Of a stretch of 64,000 nucleotides of DNA, positions 60,547-64,000 are shown one piece after another (position 1 is the stretch's first letter; every line of letters starts with the position of its first letter). The notes below the pieces were generated by a model. It was not told the origin of the DNA and made no database searches. It saw only the letters and a program-made list of their open reading frames with translations. This DNA comes from Cytophagales bacterium (GTDB lineage: Bacteria; Bacteroidota; Bacteroidia; Cytophagales; Microscillaceae). A program made the position numbers and the translations under genes. The stretch covers positions 1 through 64,000 of the forward strand of contig JAAFJG010000013.1 in the NCBI GenBank assembly GCA_013298075.1, given 5' to 3'.

Positions 60547-62163
60547 ATGAAAAAATATATAATCATTGGTAGTTTTTTTATTTCTATTATCATTATTTTA
60601 TGCCTTTTTTTACTCCCCAAACAATATTTTTTATCATTATTGGTTGAAAAATTATCTTTAGAACACAAAGAAAATATTATCAAAGAACGTTTTTTTGTGG
60701 ATAATCAATGGGTAATAATACAAATAATCATTACTATTTCTTTGATTTTTTTTAATATTTTTCTTTATTTTTTTAAAATAAATACAGAAAATATAACTAA
60801 TTTTATTCGAAATATTTTTTATTTTTATCAATCAAAGCCAAAAAAAGAGCAATATTTTTTCTTATTTTTCATATTTTTATCTATTATTCCTGCTTTTTTT
60901 CAATTATTTATTTTTCCTTATTTGATAGATGAAGTTTTTGCTTATACTTTTTTATTACACAAAGGTTTTTTAGGAATTTATCCTTATTATCCCGGTCCTA
61001 ATCAACATATTTTATTTCATTTAGGAAGTTATTTTTTAAGTTTTAGTTATATTTTTGTTGATAATCCTGTTTTATATTTACGTTTTTTTGCTTTTATAGG
61101 ATTTTTTTTGAGTGTAATTAGTCTTGGAATTTGGATTTGGAAACAAAAAAATATTTATTTATCTGTTATTTCTATCTTATTTTTTGCTTATTTTCCGCCT
61201 ATTTTAGTGTATAGTTTTTTGGGAAGAGGATATAGTTGGCATATTTTTTTAACGATATTACATTTTTATTTCTTATTAAAATTATCAAAAAATTATCAAA
61301 AAAACGATAAAAGTAATTTTATTTTAGTGAATTTTGTAGGAATGTGTATGATTCCTACGCATTTATTTTTGATTGGAAGTAGTGGATTTTATTTATTTTT
61401 TACGATAAAATGGAAAGAAAATATATTTATTTTCTCACGAATATTTATATTTACGGCTTTATTTTATTTACCTGTCCTATTTTTTAATGGCTCTTCGGTT
61501 GTTTTTCAAAATAATTGGGTAAAATCTTTGACAAATATTGATTTTTTTTCTGCTATTTTTCCTTATTTTTTCGGCTTATTAAACTATTTTTTTGCTGATT
61601 TTGGTGTTTTTTTTCTACTTATTTTTATATTTTTTTTAATTTATTCGTATAAAAAAATAAGTAATCAACATAAAAAAATTATGTTTTTTTATATTTTATT
61701 TCCTATTTTATTTTGTTTGATTCGGTTTATTTTACCACCTGAAAGAGTTTTTTCTTATTTTTTGATAGGATTTTTATATGTTTTTATTCAATTTTTAGCT
61801 TTATTTCCAAAAAAATATGGCTATTTATTCTTATTTATTCCATTATTTTTTTTGATTCAACATCTATATTTATTCCCAAAACCAAGTCAGGCTTTTGTAT
61901 TTTCAAAAGAAATTATTGAAAAATATTCACAAAAAAATATAAAAATATTTGCTAATCAAGACGAATATCAAGTATATTTTCGTTATTTTTGTTTACAAAA
62001 TCAAATAAAAATTGAGATTGATGTAGAAAAATTTGACGAAAATAAATCCTATAATTATATAATTTTTGATAAAAAAACAAATCATAATCATAAAAAATAT
62101 ATCAAAAATTATAAAAAAATAGATGAAAATAATGAAATTATTGTATTTATTTTTGATAGATAA
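60547..62163 (+). CDS. Polytopic GT-C-like membrane glycosyltransferase (putative)
   Basis: 538 residues with about 10-12 membrane segments and unusually AT-rich codon use (Phe, Ile, Leu, Lys heavy). The first periplasmic loop has an acidic pair (FPYLIDEVFAYTFLLHKGFL), the position of the catalytic Asp/Glu in GT39/GT83/PMT-like GT-C enzymes, followed by YYPGPNQHILFHLGSYFLSF. The C-terminal 70 residues are soluble. I infer a lipid-linked sugar transferase acting on the outside of the inner membrane; the acceptor is unknown. It shares no operon with the RluA gene, which has its own promoter. Confidence 0.65.
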   Translation: MKKYIIIGSFFISIIIILCLFLLPKQYFLSLLVEKLSLEHKENIIKERFFVDNQWVIIQIIITISLIFFNIFLYFFKINTENITNFIRNIFYFYQSKPKKEQYFFLFFIFLSIIPAFFQLFIFPYLIDEVFAYTFLLHKGFLGIYPYYPGPNQHILFHLGSYFLSFSYIFVDNPVLYLRFFAFIGFFLSVISLGIWIWKQKNIYLSVISILFFAYFPPILVYSFLGRGYSWHIFLTILHFYFLLKLSKNYQKNDKSNFILVNFVGMCMIPTHLFLIGSSGFYLFFTIKWKENIFIFSRIFIFTALFYLPVLFFNGSSVVFQNNWVKSLTNIDFFSAIFPYFFGLLNYFFADFGVFFLLIFIFFLIYSYKKISNQHKKIMFFYILFPILFCLIRFILPPERVFSYFLIGFLYVFIQFLALFPKKYGYLFLFIPLFFLIQHLYLFPKPSQAFVFSKEIIEKYSQKNIKIFANQDEYQVYFRYFCLQNQIKIEIDVEKFDENKSYNYIIFDKKTNHNHKKYIKNYKKIDENNEIIVFIFDR

Positions 62164-62257
62164 AAATAACGAATCACTTTTTATAAAACATACAGCAAAA
62201 TATACAAAATAAAATATTTATTTTTACGATTTTAAATATAAAAAAACAAAAAATCAC

Positions 62258-62265
62258 TACCTTTG
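62258..62265 (+). promoter_or_regulatory. TAnnTTTG promoter element for rluA-murA
   Basis: TACCTTTG, 73 nt upstream of the ATG at 62339. Confidence 0.6.
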
Positions 62266-62338
62266 CACAAAAATTTATAAAAATTAAAATAGATAAAGTA
62301 AAAATAAAATTATAAAGTTAAAAAAAAATAATAAAAAT

Positions 62339-63061
62339 ATGTATCCTTTTCAAGTATTATATGAAGATAATCATTTATTGATTGTAAATAAACCAGCAGG
62401 TTTGCTCACACAAGGCGATGAAACGCGTGATAAAACCTTAGCAGATTACGCCAAAGAGTATATCAAAGAAAAATATGAAAAACCAGGTGATGTTTTTTTA
62501 GGAATTCCGCACCGTTTGGATAGACCCGTGAGTGGTTTGATTATTTTGGCACGCACCTCAAAAGGTTTGGAAAGAATGACAGAACTTTTTAGAGAAAGAA
62601 AAATTCAAAAAACATATTGGGCAGTCGTCAAAAGAAAACCAAAAGAAGAAAAAGGAAAATTAACACATTGGTTACTCAAAGACGAAAAAAGAAATTTTGT
62701 TACCGCATACGATTATCCACACGAAAACGCACTCAAAGCCGAACTCAATTATAGAGTTTTAGGAGAACTAAACGAACACTTTTTGATAGAAGTTAATCCG
62801 ATTACGGGTCGTCCTCATCAAATTAGAGTGCAATTAGCTTCAATAGGTTGTCCTATTCGAGGTGATATAAAATATGGATTTAGCAAACCCAATCAAGATG
62901 GCAATATTAATTTGCACGCAAGACGTGTTTATTTTGTGCATCCTGTCAAAAAAGAGCCAATGCTTATCAAAGCAGGCGTACCCGAAAGTGATTTTTGGGA
63001 ACAATTTTTAGTCTTAGACAATGAAGATATTGACGATAAAATGTTAGATTTTTTATACTAA
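62339..63061 (+). CDS. RluA-family RNA pseudouridine synthase
   Basis: 240 residues, cytoplasmic. The catalytic motif HRLDRPVSGLIILART (Asp in RLD) is intact, with the N-terminal DNHLLIVNKPAGLLTQ and VNPITGRPHQIRVQLASIGC, both family signatures. No S4 domain. It isomerises uridine to pseudouridine in rRNA or tRNA; which one is not decidable. The murA gene follows by 66 nt and is probably in the same transcript. Confidence 0.93.
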   Translation: MYPFQVLYEDNHLLIVNKPAGLLTQGDETRDKTLADYAKEYIKEKYEKPGDVFLGIPHRLDRPVSGLIILARTSKGLERMTELFRERKIQKTYWAVVKRKPKEEKGKLTHWLLKDEKRNFVTAYDYPHENALKAELNYRVLGELNEHFLIEVNPITGRPHQIRVQLASIGCPIRGDIKYGFSKPNQDGNINLHARRVYFVHPVKKEPMLIKAGVPESDFWEQFLVLDNEDIDDKMLDFLY

Positions 63062-63127
63062 TTTTTATCATAAAAATTCAATATTTCAATTTTTTTAATT
63101 CAAAAACAAACAATAAAAACATAAAAA

Positions 63128-64000
63128 ATGGCTTCCATTGAGGTAAAAGGCGGTAAACAATTAAAAGGCGAAATCACGCCACAAGGTGCAAAAAACGAAG
63201 CATTACAAATTTTGTGTGCCGTTTTATTGACTGAAGAACCTGTCATTATTCATAACATTCCTAATATTAGAGATGTGAATAAATTGATAGAATTATTAGA
63301 AGATTTGGGCGTAAGAGTTACGGCTTTGAAAGAAGGTTCTTATCGTTTTGAAGCAAAAAATGTTGATTTAGATTATTTAGTGAGCGATACTTTTTTGAAA
63401 AAAGGAGCGGCTTTGCGTGGTTCAGTCATGATTTTAGGACCTCTTTTGGGAAGATTTGGTAAAAGTCGTATTCCTAGACCGGGCGGTGATAAAATTGGTC
63501 GCAGACGATTAGATACACATTTTTGGGGTTTGGCTGAATTAGGAGCAGTTTTTAATTATGATGCAGAAAGAGATATTTATGATATTGAAGCCAAAAATTT
63601 GACAGGAAAATATATTTTACTCGATGAAGCATCAGTAACAGGAACGGCAAATATTATTATGGGGGCGGTATTGGCAAAAGGTACAACTACTATTTATAAT
63701 GCGGCTTGTGAGCCTTATATCCAACAATTATGTAAAATGTTGAATAGAATGGGCGCAAAAATTTCGGGAATTGCTTCTAATTTATTAACCATCGAAGGCG
63801 TAAAAGAATTGGGCGGAACAGAACATACAATGCTGCCTGATATGATTGAAATTGGAAGTTTTATTGGTTTGGCGGCTATGACAGGTTCTGAAATTACGAT
63901 AAAAAATGCAGGACTTGAACATTTAGGCATTATTCCAAAAATATTTTCACGTTTGGGAATACAAATGGAATTTAGAAATGATGATATTTTTATCCCCGCA
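63128..64000 (+). CDS. murA: UDP-N-acetylglucosamine 1-carboxyvinyltransferase (5' part; runs off window)
   Basis: First committed step of peptidoglycan synthesis. 291 codons from ATG 63128 are visible and stay open to the window edge. The start MASIEVKGGKQLKGEITPQG with GAKNEALQILCAVLL is typical. In the active-site loop, RIPRPGGDKIGRRRLDTHFW, the residue normally Cys (GGCxIGxRP) is Asp, a natural variant known to make MurA insensitive to fosfomycin in other bacteria (for example Mycobacterium). The general order of the alpha/beta repeats is intact. About a third of the gene lies beyond the window. Confidence 0.95.
   Translation, partial: MASIEVKGGKQLKGEITPQGAKNEALQILCAVLLTEEPVIIHNIPNIRDVNKLIELLEDLGVRVTALKEGSYRFEAKNVDLDYLVSDTFLKKGAALRGSVMILGPLLGRFGKSRIPRPGGDKIGRRRLDTHFWGLAELGAVFNYDAERDIYDIEAKNLTGKYILLDEASVTGTANIIMGAVLAKGTTTIYNAACEPYIQQLCKMLNRMGAKISGIASNLLTIEGVKELGGTEHTMLPDMIEIGSFIGLAAMTGSEITIKNAGLEHLGIIPKIFSRLGIQMEFRNDDIFIPA

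Overview
The window looks like chromosomal DNA from an AT-rich (by eye about 30% GC) member of the Bacteroidota, most likely a Cytophagales-type free-living bacterium. The signs are: a TonB-dependent receptor with a carboxypeptidase-regulatory N-terminus; many short secreted proteins whose signal peptides end in -AQ; the Bacteroidota promoter element TAnnTTTG just upstream of many genes; a MurA with Asp in place of the active-site Cys; and housekeeping genes of the expected kind. I cannot name the genus from sequence alone.

0-15 kb holds mostly core genes: an acyltransferase (plsC-like), a phasin-like coiled-coil protein, a large TonB-dependent receptor, sufD, pyrE-rodA, tRNA-Gln, prs-rplY, a zinc-ribbon coiled-coil protein, a DegT-family aminotransferase and initiator tRNA-Met. 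15-31 kb holds a TPR/coiled-coil adenylate cyclase, a 1094-residue propeller/barrel protein, a CCG-domain Fe-S protein, a UPF0104-type flippase, a degenerate NucS-like protein, recQ, a PaaE-like ferredoxin reductase, comF, coaX and coaE.

31-45 kb is the accessory part. A membrane Ser/Thr kinase is followed by a rearranged block containing two paralogous secreted proteins, an EcoRI-type adenine methyltransferase with no visible cognate endonuclease, a lipoprotein, a divergent XRE regulator, and a broken remnant of a second methyltransferase copy. The promoter and first codons of the kinase gene were copied upstream of the methyltransferase. Next comes a GT2 glycosyltransferase and then a one-direction run of eight small, mostly secreted, unknown proteins, some sharing near-identical leaders.

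45-64 kb returns to more ordinary genes: a DPM1-like glycosyltransferase, a FecCD permease, a lipoprotein hydrolase, rhomboid protease, CoA-type NUDIX hydrolase, a secreted caspase-like protease with an upstream membrane partner, a GH65 phosphorylase, two GAF-domain receptors with no output domain, a GT-C-like membrane protein, an RluA pseudouridine synthase and the start of murA, which runs off the window.

The intergenic spaces are unusually rich in dispersed repeats. I recognise at least three families: (A) a roughly 120-220 bp element with the hairpin CCTCCAGATTTATCTGGAGG and a second GGCTTTAGCC hairpin; (B) a roughly 130 bp element ending near a tgtgtgctaaaatctctttc motif; and (C) a MITE-like element with inverted ends TCCCTCACC...GGGGAGGG. 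These and the 31-38 kb rearrangement are the most noteworthy structures. I see no CRISPR array, prophage, rRNA or intact insertion sequence.
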